A stretch of DNA of 64,000 bases from Frankia alni ACN14a (lineage in GTDB: Bacteria; Actinomycetota; Actinomycetes; Frankiales; Frankiaceae): NCBI RefSeq assembly GCF_000058485.1, contig NC_008278.1, positions 486,962 to 550,961 of the forward strand, read 5' to 3'. The notes below the pieces were generated by a model. That model searched no databases. It saw nothing but the letters and a program-made list of their open reading frames with translations, and was not told the DNA's origin. The position numbers and the translations under genes were made by a program. How positions within the stretch are numbered: the first letter of the stretch is position 1; each line of letters begins with the position of its first letter. Below are positions 1-8,242 of the stretch, one piece after another.

Positions 1-750
1 GCACGCACCGTCGTGGTCACCGGCGCCTCCGGCGGCATCGGTTCCGAGATAGTCAACCGTTTTCTGGCCCACGGCGACACTGTCGTCGCCGCCGACGTCT
101 CGCAGGAGGCACTCGACACCTGGCGCGCCCGGTGGGACTCCGGCGCGCCCGGCGGGCGGCACCCGTCGCTGCACGCCGTCGCCACGGACATCGCCAGCGA
201 GGAGAGCGTCGCCGCGCTGGTCCAGGTCGTGCAGCAGAGCCTCGGCACGGTCGACGTTCTGATCAACAATGCCGGCCGGTTTCCGCAGACCGCCTTCGAG
301 GAGATGAGCACAGACGAGTGGCGTCAGGTCATCGACGTCAACCTCACCGGCACCTTTCTCATGATCCGGGCCTTCGTCCCGCTCCTGAAAGCGAGCGGCC
401 GCGGTCGCGTCGTGAACATCGGGTCCGGCTCGGTCTTCAGCGGCACCCCCATGCAGTCCCACTACGTGGCCTCCAAGGGTGGCGTCCTGGGTCTGACCCG
501 TGTCCTGGCCCGCGAACTCGGCGGATACGGCATCACGGTCAATGTGATCACCCCGGGGCTTACCGTCACCCCAGCGGCTGCCGCGGTGCTTCCCGAGGCC
601 CTGCTGGCGGAGCAACGCGATGCGCGTGCGCTCCACCGCGACGAAACTCCCGAGGACCTGGTCGGACCGATCTTCTTCCTTGCCTCGGACGACGCCGCCT
701 TCGTCACCGGCCAGACGCTCAACGTCGACGGCGGCCGCCACCTGCTGTGA
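1..750 (+). CDS. SDR-family oxidoreductase, 5' end outside window
   Basis: NAD(P)-dependent short-chain dehydrogenase/reductase of the FabG-like class; the substrate cannot be told. Reading from the GTG at 13, the Rossmann motif TGASGGIG sits at residues 3-10, NNAG at about 85-88, the catalytic serine in NIGSGS near 138, and YVASK at 151-155, so the full catalytic triad is present. The C-terminus has the usual VTGQTLNVDGG. The frame is open from base 1 (ARTVVVTGA), so the true start is almost certainly upstream of the window. It ends at TGA 748-750. The next 300 bases hold only remnants, so no operon partner is visible. Confidence 0.9.
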   Translation, partial: ARTVVVTGASGGIGSEIVNRFLAHGDTVVAADVSQEALDTWRARWDSGAPGGRHPSLHAVATDIASEESVAALVQVVQQSLGTVDVLINNAGRFPQTAFEEMSTDEWRQVIDVNLTGTFLMIRAFVPLLKASGRGRVVNIGSGSVFSGTPMQSHYVASKGGVLGLTRVLARELGGYGITVNVITPGLTVTPAAAAVLPEALLAEQRDARALHRDETPEDLVGPIFFLASDDAAFVTGQTLNVDGGRHLL

Positions 751-1058
751 CCGCCGCCGGAATCAGTCCCCCACGTTGAGGCTCGACATGTGCGCGGACG
801 GATACCGATCGCCGCGCCCCGCCCGCAGGCAAGGAGCACCGGGCTCGTCAGCTTGTCGCCGACCTGCGCGCGGTCGTGGGCCGACGGTCCGGCCCACGGT
901 CGCGGGACTCGTCGAGCGGACCAGGGGCAGCGGCTGCTGGTGCTCACCCCGGCGAACACCGAGGCCCGCGAGCGGTTGGAGCTGCTGCGAGTGCTCGGCC
1001 TCGAGGCTTTTCCAAGGACCTACCGACACGCCCCAGACGTGAAGCGGTCCGACGTGGC
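751..1058. other. Gene-poor stretch with a regulator C-terminal remnant
   Basis: No intact gene. On the plus strand, about 919-1012 translates to a piece ending LELLRVLGLEAF. It resembles the end of the MmyB-type HTH regulator found at 16658-17488 (LDLLRVLGTEAF). This looks like a decayed fragment of a paralogue; the assignment rests on this short similarity only. Confidence 0.35.
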
Positions 1059-1727
1059 TCACCGGGGCCGTGCGACCGTCGGCTGCGGGCCGTGTTCGAC
1101 GGTGGCAGGGCGTTCGACGGTGGCAGGGCGTTCGACGGTGGCAGGGCGTTCGAGGGTGGCGAGGAAGCAATCGGCCGCGTCCTGAACCCGGTTCCGATCA
1201 CCGGTGGCGAGCAGGTCGAGTAGCAGCCCGCGGATGGTGGCGATCACGAGGGTGGCCGTGCGCGTGGCGGTCGCCGGGTCGGTGTCCGGGCCCTGCGCTG
1301 CGACCAGGGCGCGCATCCAGTAGGCGACGACGTGCTCGAGGAACGCCGCGAACTGCTGCGGAGCCTGCAGCGCGCGCCCGTAGACCGCGAAGAACAGCCG
1401 GAACTCCGCCTCGTGCTGCGGGTCGAAGGCCCGCGTCCAGGACGCCCGGGCCTCCGCGGCCAGGTCGGGCTGCTCGCCGGCCAGGTCGCGGGTGGCCGCG
1501 AAGATGCGCTCCCGCAGGCGTCCGAGGATCGCCTCGAGCATCTGCTCCTTGGTGCCGAAGTGATGCACCAACGTCGTGGGCGACACCCCGAGGGCGGCGG
1601 CGACGGGCCGCCACGTCAGCTCGGAGAACCCGTACTCGGCGGCGTACTCGACCGCCGCGTCGAGCAGCTCGGCCCGCCGCTGGTGGTTGACCGGTCGTCC
1701 CGCCATGACCGCCGCCTCCTCGGTCAA
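1059..1727 (-). CDS. TetR/AcrR-family transcriptional regulator
   Basis: DNA-binding repressor of 222 residues. The N-terminal helix-turn-helix is clear: ELTWRPVAAALGVSPTT followed by LVHHFGTKEQML, residues about 38-66. The C-terminal ligand domain is typical of a TetR protein that uses a small effector. Codon 1 is the ATG at 1725-1727; a second ATG (MAGRPVNHQRR) seven codons later is also possible and fits many family starts. It is divergent from the reductase at 1858 and shares a 130-base intergenic region with palindromic sites, so it probably represses itself and that gene. The C-terminus is odd: the last ~30 residues come from an 18-bp tandem repeat that adds RPATVE units, probably by slippage. 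Confidence 0.88.
   Translation of the reverse strand: MTEEAAVMAGRPVNHQRRAELLDAAVEYAAEYGFSELTWRPVAAALGVSPTTLVHHFGTKEQMLEAILGRLRERIFAATRDLAGEQPDLAAEARASWTRAFDPQHEAEFRLFFAVYGRALQAPQQFAAFLEHVVAYWMRALVAAQGPDTDPATATRTATLVIATIRGLLLDLLATGDRNRVQDAADCFLATLERPATVERPATVERPATVEHGPQPTVARPR
1094..1165. repeat. 18-bp tandem repeat in the tetR 3' end
   Basis: Four head-to-tail units (1094-1111, 1112-1129, 1130-1147, 1148-1165). The first three are identical (GTTCGACGGTGGCAGGGC) and the fourth is degenerate. The unit is a multiple of three, so it adds six residues per copy to the TetR tail without breaking the frame. Confidence 0.9.
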
Positions 1728-1739
1728 CGTCGTTTGACG

Positions 1740-1782
1740 TTTCTAGCACGGCCGTCTACCGTCTTTTCTAGTACGATCGTAC
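1740..1782. promoter_or_regulatory. Paired palindromic operator between tetR and reductase
   Basis: Two related sites 25 bp apart lie between the divergent genes: TTTCTAGCACGGCCGT at 1740-1755 and TTTCTAGTACGATCGT at 1765-1780. The second contains a perfect 12-bp palindrome, GTACGATCGTAC (1771-1782), and the first contains ACGGCCGT. The position and symmetry fit binding by the adjacent TetR protein. Binding itself is an inference. Confidence 0.6.
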
Positions 1783-1857
1783 CAATAATGACGTCTGGCG
1801 CCACGGGCCGCCCGCAGCGGATCCGTCCGGCGCACGCCCCTGTCGTGGAGGTCTCCC

Positions 1858-2793
1858 ATGCGTGTGTTCGTCACCGGAGCGTCGGGCTGGGTCGGTCGTG
1901 GGCTCGTCCCCGACCTGATCACCGCCGGTCACACGGTCACCGGCCTCGCCCGCTCCGATGCCGCGACGGTCGCCCTGCGGGCGGCGGGCGCCGAGGTCCG
2001 CGAGGGATCACTCGACGATCTCGACATCCTGCGGGAGGCCGCCGTGGCCGCCGACGGCGTCATCCACCTCGCCTTCAAGCACGACATCGCCTTCGCCGGC
2101 GACTTCGCCGGTGCCACCGACGCCGACCGCGCGGCGATCGAGGCCTTCGGCGAGGCCCTCGCCGGCACCGACAAGCCGTTCGTGATCGCCTCCGGGATCC
2201 TCGGTGTGCTCGGCCTCCCGCCGGGTGTCGTCGCCACCGAGCACGACGGGCGGGCCGCGCAGGACGCCGATCGCGAGGTTCCGATCAGCGGGGCGAACGG
2301 GCGGATCGACAACGCCAACTACACGCTCGCGCTCGCCGCCCGCGGGGTCCGCTCCTCGGTCGTGCGGCTGCCACCGGCCACCCACGGCAACGGCGACAAC
2401 GGGTTCATCCCGGCCGCGATCGGCTTCGCGCGCGAGAAGGGCGCCGCGGCCTACGTCGGCGACGGAACCAACCGCTGGCCGGCCGTCCATCGCGACGACG
2501 CCGCGCGCCTGTTCCGCCTCGCCCTCGAAGCGGCGCCGCCCGGTTCGGCGCTGCACGCGGTCGGCGACGAGGGCGTCCCCATCCGCGAGGTCGCCGAGGT
2601 CCTCGCCGCCCACCTCGATGTCCCCGCGGTCTCCGTCACCCCCGACCAGATCGGGGACTACGTCGGCTTCCTCGGCGGCTTCTGGGGATTCGACGGCCCC
2701 GCCTCCGCGCAGATCACCCGCGACCTGCTCGGCTGGCAGCCGACCCGCCCGGGACTGACAGCCGACCTCAAGGAAGGCCACTACTTCGCCTGA
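1858..2793 (+). CDS. NAD(P)-dependent epimerase/dehydratase-like oxidoreductase
   Basis: Extended/atypical SDR of 311 residues. The dinucleotide-binding motif TGASGWVG is at residues 6-13, followed by GLARSD, a typical cofactor-specificity segment. The body resembles actinobacterial NAD-dependent epimerase-family reductases that are often paired with TetR regulators. The reaction is not known. ATG at 1858 follows a GTGGAGG ribosome-binding site. It is divergent from the TetR gene, so induction by a TetR ligand is likely. It is convergent with the MMPL exporter, which ends 42 bases away. Confidence 0.87.
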   Translation: MRVFVTGASGWVGRGLVPDLITAGHTVTGLARSDAATVALRAAGAEVREGSLDDLDILREAAVAADGVIHLAFKHDIAFAGDFAGATDADRAAIEAFGEALAGTDKPFVIASGILGVLGLPPGVVATEHDGRAAQDADREVPISGANGRIDNANYTLALAARGVRSSVVRLPPATHGNGDNGFIPAAIGFAREKGAAAYVGDGTNRWPAVHRDDAARLFRLALEAAPPGSALHAVGDEGVPIREVAEVLAAHLDVPAVSVTPDQIGDYVGFLGGFWGFDGPASAQITRDLLGWQPTRPGLTADLKEGHYFA

Positions 2794-2834
2794 GCGAGCG
2801 GTGAGCCGGGGTCGTCGAGGTGGGCGGACCCGGC

Positions 2835-5105
2835 TCAGGAACGGTGGGCCAGTTCCCGTTCGTCTTCCGGCCGGTCGTCGTCGAAGGAACCGATGCCCGT
2901 GCCGGTGGCGTGGGTGACGGCCTCGTCGGCCGGTTCGACCGAGACGTGGGGGGTGATGCGGTCCAGCCACCTCGGGAGATACCAGTTGGACCTGCCGACG
3001 ATGTGCATCACCGACGGTACGAGCATCGTTCTGAGGACGAACGCGTCGAGGAACACGGCGGCGGCGAGACCGGTGCCGAAGATCTTGATCGGCCGGCCTG
3101 GGCTGACCACGAAGCCGAGGAAGACGGCAATCATGATGATGGCGGCGGCGGTGATGATGCCGCCGGTCTCGCCCTGCCCGATGGTCACCGACCGCGTGTT
3201 GTCGCGGGTGTGCACCCATTCCTCATGCATGCGGCTGACCAGGAACACCTGGTAGTCCATCGACAGGCCGAACAGGATGGCGAACAGCATGACCGGGATC
3301 CAGGCGTCGATCGGTCCGCCGGGACCGGCGCCCATGGCGTCGGAGAGCCAGCCGTACTGGAAGATTGCCACGACCAGACCGAACGAACCGCCCGCTGCCA
3401 GCAGGTTCATGACCGCGGCGGTCAACGGGATGACCAGGCTCCGGAACGCGATGAGCAGCAGGATGAACGACAGGCCGACCACGACCGCGATGAACAGCGG
3501 CATCTTCCGGGCGAGCACCGAGGCGAAGTCGACGTTGATCGCCGTGTCACCGAAGGTGTAGATGTGGTTGGGCGTGCCGTCGTACAGCGGTGGCAGGGTG
3601 GTCGAGCGCAGGTGCCGGACCAGCGTGTAGGTCTTCTCCGACTGCGGTGACGTGGTCGTCTTGAACGTCACGAAGGCGATGTCTTTGGCCAGCGGCGCCG
3701 TGCCCAGGCTGGCCGGGTCGACGCCCGGGACGGCGGCCAGCGACTTCGTCACGCGCTGCAGGTAGGCCTGGTCCGAGGCGCCCGGGCCGCTCACGACGGC
3801 TTCCAGGGTGGAGTTGTAGCCGACGCCGAAGTCGGCGGCGATCAGGTCGTAGCCGGCGCGGGTCGTGAAGCTCTTCGCGTCGCTGCCCTGGTCGCTGGCG
3901 CCCAGTTCCAGCGAGAAGAACGGCAGGGCGATCACGACCATCACCGCGCCCGAGGCGATCGCGACGACGACGCGGCGCCGGGCGACGAACTGCGACCAGC
4001 GGGCCCAGTACCCCACCGGGCGGTCGTCGATGAACTCGCCTGCTCGCACCGCGGCCCGCTGCCGGCGGGGCAGCACCTTCAGACCGAACAGGCTGAGCAG
4101 CGCGGGCAGCAGGGTAAGCGAGGCGATCATGGTGAAGCCGACCGCGAGCGCGGTCGCCACCGCCATGCCGTTGAAGAAGCTCACCCCGAGCGCGATGAGG
4201 CCGAGGATGGCGATGCACACGGTCGTACCGGCGAACAACACCGCCCGGCCCGAGGTGTTGATCGCGTTGACGATCGACTCCGCGACGGGCATGCCGCGCC
4301 GCAGATTGCGGCGATGCCGCGTGACGATGAACAGCGCGTAGTCGACGCCGACCCCGATCACCATCAGCTCGGCCAGGTACGGGGTGATGTTGGAAACGTT
4401 GATGGCGTGGCTGAGGATGTAGATCACGCCGAGGCCGCTGACGAGCGCGACCACCGCGCTGGCCAACGGCAGCACCGTGGCGGCCACGGTGCGGAACACC
4501 AGGGCCAGGATGATGAGCGCGGCCGCGAATCCGATGAACACCGACGAGCCCGAACCGCTGCTCTGCCCGATGCCGGCGAAGGCGTTACCGGTGAACTCGA
4601 CCTGCAGCGCGTCGCTGCGCAGGGTCTTCAGCTGGTCGTAGACGTTCTTGAACAACTCGGCGTCGTAGTGGTCGTTCTCCCAGGTGAGGGTGACCAACGC
4701 CGTGGTGGAGCCATGCGCCCTGTTGAGCAGCCCCGGGTTCCCCGGCGCGGCAGCATCGCTCTTCGAGCAGTCGATCGATTCCCACGGCGACACGATCAGC
4801 GCCACATGGTTACCCGAGGTGCACACCTTGCTGAGGGCCGGCTTCAACTGCGCAGGTGGCGTGGTGAACGCCCCCGCCCTGTTCTTGAGCACGACCGTGC
4901 CCAGGGCGCCGTTCTGATTGTTCAGGCCGGCGTCCTCGAGCAGGTTCGCCACGGAGGCCGTCTCGGTGTGCGGGAGGCTGAACGTGTCCTTGTACGAGGC
5001 CCCGCCCATCGCCCCGGCGATCCCCTGCGCCGCGATGACGAAGACGACCCAGCCGACGACGACAAGCCATCGGCGACGGACAGCGAGTTCAGCGATCCGC
5101 TTCAT
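2835..5105 (-). CDS. MMPL/RND-family membrane transporter
   Basis: Large inner-membrane exporter of the MMPL branch of the RND superfamily, 756 residues. It has two repeated halves, each with one N-terminal helix, an extracytoplasmic domain and a bundle of membrane helices. The N-terminal helix is WLVVVGWVVFVIAAQGIAG. The diagnostic proton-relay segments GVGVDYALFIVTRHR (first half) and FGLSMDYQVFLVSRMHEEW (second half) are both present. Homologues export lipids, siderophores or drugs; the substrate cannot be told here. I chose ATG 5103-5105 (MKRIAELAVRRR) because GCAGGAGAAC lies just upstream and the membrane helix then sits at the N-terminus. The frame stays open further upstream but that stretch looks non-coding. 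Confidence 0.9.
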   Translation of the reverse strand: MKRIAELAVRRRWLVVVGWVVFVIAAQGIAGAMGGASYKDTFSLPHTETASVANLLEDAGLNNQNGALGTVVLKNRAGAFTTPPAQLKPALSKVCTSGNHVALIVSPWESIDCSKSDAAAPGNPGLLNRAHGSTTALVTLTWENDHYDAELFKNVYDQLKTLRSDALQVEFTGNAFAGIGQSSGSGSSVFIGFAAALIILALVFRTVAATVLPLASAVVALVSGLGVIYILSHAINVSNITPYLAELMVIGVGVDYALFIVTRHRRNLRRGMPVAESIVNAINTSGRAVLFAGTTVCIAILGLIALGVSFFNGMAVATALAVGFTMIASLTLLPALLSLFGLKVLPRRQRAAVRAGEFIDDRPVGYWARWSQFVARRRVVVAIASGAVMVVIALPFFSLELGASDQGSDAKSFTTRAGYDLIAADFGVGYNSTLEAVVSGPGASDQAYLQRVTKSLAAVPGVDPASLGTAPLAKDIAFVTFKTTTSPQSEKTYTLVRHLRSTTLPPLYDGTPNHIYTFGDTAINVDFASVLARKMPLFIAVVVGLSFILLLIAFRSLVIPLTAAVMNLLAAGGSFGLVVAIFQYGWLSDAMGAGPGGPIDAWIPVMLFAILFGLSMDYQVFLVSRMHEEWVHTRDNTRSVTIGQGETGGIITAAAIIMIAVFLGFVVSPGRPIKIFGTGLAAAVFLDAFVLRTMLVPSVMHIVGRSNWYLPRWLDRITPHVSVEPADEAVTHATGTGIGSFDDDRPEDERELAHRS

Positions 5106-5368
5106 CAGTTCTCCTGCTCGACGTCTGGCAACTGGCGAACGCCCCGGCATCGGCCACCGCATCCGCGTCGACCTCGGTCTCGGCATGCTTCCGAGCCGAC
5201 AGGGGCGAGCCCGGTGACGACAGGGCGGCAACATCCTCTACCGGATCGAACGAGTGTTCCACCGGCGCGGCGTCACCTGAGACAACCGTCACACTCGTGA
5301 CCGCCGCCGGGACGGCTCCGCCGCGCAGGTTGCGGCGGTCGGGACCTGGCGGATTCGGAACCTGTAGG

Positions 5369-5463
5369 GGTGAGCGGGCGTCTCACGCTGGTCAGGCGAG
5401 TGACACCGTCCAGGCGCCGTACTCGCGGGCCACGTCGGTGACCGTCAGGGTGCCCGACCGTGT
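5369..5463 (-). repeat. Segment duplicated at 13279-13384
   Basis: About 95 bases are shared, with a few substitutions and one short indel, with 13279-13384. On the minus strand both copies encode the same C-terminal tail, LTVTDVAREYGAWTVSLA, followed by a stop. The parent gene is not recognised. Both copies lie in pseudogene-rich stretches next to transposase debris. Confidence 0.75.
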
Positions 5464-5465
5464 CG

Positions 5466-5565
5466 GAACGCCAGCCAGCCGGCGCCGTCCTCGCTGCTCA
5501 CGACGTCGAGGCCGAGGATCTCCCGGTGCCCGTCACGACGGTGTACTGCTGCTCCCTGGGCCGAA
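5466..5565 (-). pseudogene. IS256-family transposase fragment
   Basis: The minus strand reads DGHREILGLDVVSSEDGAGW then LAF, a hallmark of the IS256-type DDE transposase core. Only about 30 codons remain, then the frame joins the duplicated DVAREYGAW segment. It is a dead internal fragment with no terminal repeats visible. Confidence 0.7.
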
Positions 5566-5868
5566 AAGAACCGCTGCGAACGGCGTTCCGCTGGGGTTCC
5601 CCCACACCGTCGCCGGCGCCGTTTCCGCGGCGGTGTGCTGGATTCCCCTCATGGCCCCCGGCGACGATAACCGACAGCTTGACGCCCTTCGCGCGAGAGG
5701 GACGGCACATTGATTTTCTCGCGGATCTACGACTGCGGACCGATGCCTCCGAAGCACTCCGACACCGGAGCCGAAGGGAGGACACGACGTCGACGCATCA
5801 CCCGATTATGACCGATCGACGGCAGCCGCGATGGCAGACTTCGCCGATGTAACAAGTGCCCTGGCGGA

Positions 5869-8208
5869 CTACGGGCGATTGGCGAGAAGGTGGCTGGTGC
5901 CCTGCGGGTCGACCTTCAGTACTCGGGGAGAATCACCGATGTAGACGTTGCCGGCGCCGTCCACCGCCACCTGCTCGGGATTCCAGAGAACGACGGACGT
6001 AGCCGGCCCGTTGGTCTCATCGCTTTTCGGTGATCCCCAGACGAACGCCGCGCCGGACCCGGCGAACGCCGTGATGATGCCGTCCGGTGTGACGCGGCGG
6101 ATCCGGTGGTTCGCACTGTCCGCGATGTAGAGGTTTCCGGCCCGGTCCACCGCCACGCCGGTCGGGTTGTTCAGCATCGCGCGGGTGGCCGGGCCACCGT
6201 CACCGGAGAATCCCTTGGCCCCGGTACCAGCGACCGTCGTGACGATGCCCCGGGAGTCGATGCGGCGGATCCGGTTGGCTTCCGAGTCGGCGATGTAGAG
6301 ATCGCCGGAACGGTCCGCGACGGCTGCGGTGGTGGCCTGCAGCCGGCCGGCGCTCGCCGGACCGCCGTCGCCGGGCGGGCTCGGGGAGAGCCCGGTGCCA
6401 CGTTTGATCAGCGTGGTGATGATCCCGGCCCGATCGACCCGGCGGAGTCCGTCCAGCACACAGATGTACAGGTTGCCGGCGACGTCGACGCTGATCTTCT
6501 CGGTGGTCGCGAAGTCCAGCGCGGCCTGGATGGCCGGACCACCGTCGCCGGTGTCGGCGTCATCGCCGGTGCCGACGATCGTGGTGACGGTCCCGTGGGT
6601 GTCCACCCGGCGGACGCGGTTGCTCTCGTCCGAGATGTAGATGTTTCCGGCGGCATCGACCGCCACGCTGCCGAGCCGTTGGAAGGCGGCCTGCAGCGCC
6701 GGACCGCCGTCGCCGGAGGTACCGGTCTCGCCGCTGCCCGCGACAGTGCTCACGTAACCCCGCCGGTCGATCCGGCGGATCCGCGGATCGGCCTGATCGG
6801 CCAGGTACACGTTGCCGGCCGCGTCCACCGTCAGGTCCTTGAACTCGTTGATGGCCGCCACGCCGTCCGGGCCCGGGGGTGTGACACCGGCGTCGCCGAC
6901 CGCCGCGGTTGTCGTCGCCCCCGAGCGCGGTGACGACGCGGAGCCACCCGGGATGACGAGACATGCAATCAGGCCCAGGACCATGGTGGCGGCCGTGGCC
7001 GCAACGGTGACCGCCAGCCGGCGCCGCCGCTGCCGCCTGACGGGCCGCACTGCGGGCGGCGGCGTTACCGGGGCGGCGGCATCGGCCCCACCGGGCCGGA
7101 ACCCACCCGGCCGGAAGGCCCCGGGCCTGACCACGCCGAGCGGCACGGAGCCGGGCGACGGCCCGGCCAGGGTGGACCGATCCGAGGCCGACGTCGGAAC
7201 CGCGGCCGGGATCGAGGCCGTGGTCGAGTCCGACCGCGGGGTCGAAGCCGGGGTCGGCAGCGGGAGCGGGGTCGGAAGAGATGTCGGGCCGGCCAGGTCC
7301 CGGCCGGCCCGATCCCGGCCGGCCGGGGGCGACGGCTGCTCCACGAGATCGTCGACGACCCGCACGGTGACGCCGCAGCCGTGCAGCCACCGCGGGCCGA
7401 ATGCGGCGCCGGCCGCCACAGCCAGCTCGCGGGCGAGGTCCAGGCCGGTCGGGTGGCGCGCGGCGGGATCCTTGGCCAGCGCCCGCGCCACCACCTCACC
7501 GAGGGCCGGCGGGACGGCGGGCAGCGGTGGCGGCTCGACCTCCAGATGCCAGCGGAACAGCTCGGACACCGGCAGGCCGCGGGGGAACATCGACTCGCCG
7601 CGCAGTAGCTCGTGGAGCACCACGCCGAGCCCGTAGACGTCGGTGGCGGGGCTGAGCCTGCCGCGGCGGATCTGTTCGGGGGCCATGTAGCGGGGGGTGC
7701 CGGCGAGCCGGCTGGCCTCGCCGGCCGTCCCCTCGAGGATCTTCGCGATGCCGAAGTCGGTGAGCTTCGGCAGGCCGGAGCCGGTGAACAGGATGTTGGC
7801 CGGTTTCACGTCACGGTGCGCAATGCCGAACCGGTGGGCCTGTGACAGCGCGTGGGCCACCGCGAGCCCCACCGCGCACGCCGCCGGCGGGCTGAGCCGG
7901 CGGCGGTCCACCGGTCCACCGGGCAGCAGCTCCATCACCAGCAGGCACAGGTCGTCTCGGACGACGAAGTCGTGGATGCGGACGATGTGTGGATGGTCCA
8001 GCCGGCCCAACATCTGGGCTTCGGCGCGGGAGGCGTCCACCGCCGCCGGGTCGGTGGCGGCCGTGGACAGCACCTTGATCGCGACCGGCCGGTCGAGGTC
8101 CCGGTGGTGCCCGGCCAGCACCAGCCCGGAACTGCCGGTGCCGAGCTGGCCGCTGATGGTGTAACCGGGCAGCGCGGCCCGCACCCGGTCGCGGTCGACG
8201 GCTACCAC
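5869..8208 (-). CDS. Ser/Thr protein kinase with NHL beta-propeller (PknD-like) 1
   Basis: Membrane-bound Hanks-type kinase of 779 residues. The kinase domain covers about 15-275: GTGSSG P-loop, VAIK lysine 45, HRDVKPAN at 131-138, DFG at 151-153 and APE at 176-178. A Pro/Ser-rich linker follows, then one membrane helix near 398-420 (LAVTVAATAATMVLGLIACL). Outside the membrane come about six NHL repeats (forms of AVDxAGNxYIADxxNxRIRRID), predicted to fold as a six-bladed propeller. This matches the plan of Mycobacterium PknD, where the propeller is the sensor. GTG at 8206-8208 has GGGAAGGGG upstream. It is the last of three paralogous kinase genes, 34 bases after the next one, probably co-transcribed. 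Confidence 0.93.
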   Translation of the reverse strand: MVAVDRDRVRAALPGYTISGQLGTGSSGLVLAGHHRDLDRPVAIKVLSTAATDPAAVDASRAEAQMLGRLDHPHIVRIHDFVVRDDLCLLVMELLPGGPVDRRRLSPPAACAVGLAVAHALSQAHRFGIAHRDVKPANILFTGSGLPKLTDFGIAKILEGTAGEASRLAGTPRYMAPEQIRRGRLSPATDVYGLGVVLHELLRGESMFPRGLPVSELFRWHLEVEPPPLPAVPPALGEVVARALAKDPAARHPTGLDLARELAVAAGAAFGPRWLHGCGVTVRVVDDLVEQPSPPAGRDRAGRDLAGPTSLPTPLPLPTPASTPRSDSTTASIPAAVPTSASDRSTLAGPSPGSVPLGVVRPGAFRPGGFRPGGADAAAPVTPPPAVRPVRRQRRRRLAVTVAATAATMVLGLIACLVIPGGSASSPRSGATTTAAVGDAGVTPPGPDGVAAINEFKDLTVDAAGNVYLADQADPRIRRIDRRGYVSTVAGSGETGTSGDGGPALQAAFQRLGSVAVDAAGNIYISDESNRVRRVDTHGTVTTIVGTGDDADTGDGGPAIQAALDFATTEKISVDVAGNLYICVLDGLRRVDRAGIITTLIKRGTGLSPSPPGDGGPASAGRLQATTAAVADRSGDLYIADSEANRIRRIDSRGIVTTVAGTGAKGFSGDGGPATRAMLNNPTGVAVDRAGNLYIADSANHRIRRVTPDGIITAFAGSGAAFVWGSPKSDETNGPATSVVLWNPEQVAVDGAGNVYIGDSPRVLKVDPQGTSHLLANRP

Positions 8209-8242
8209 CGGCGCCCCTTCCCCGCCGCCCGGCGCCCGGCGC

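Larger units (their letters stand above)
5106..5868. other. Gene graveyard between MMPL and kinase genes
   Basis: No intact gene in about 760 bases. It holds an IS256-type transposase fragment (5466-5565, minus) and a segment (5369-5463) duplicated at 13.3 kb. The remainder shows no coding feature I can name. Several frames stay open because of the high GC content. Confidence 0.6.
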
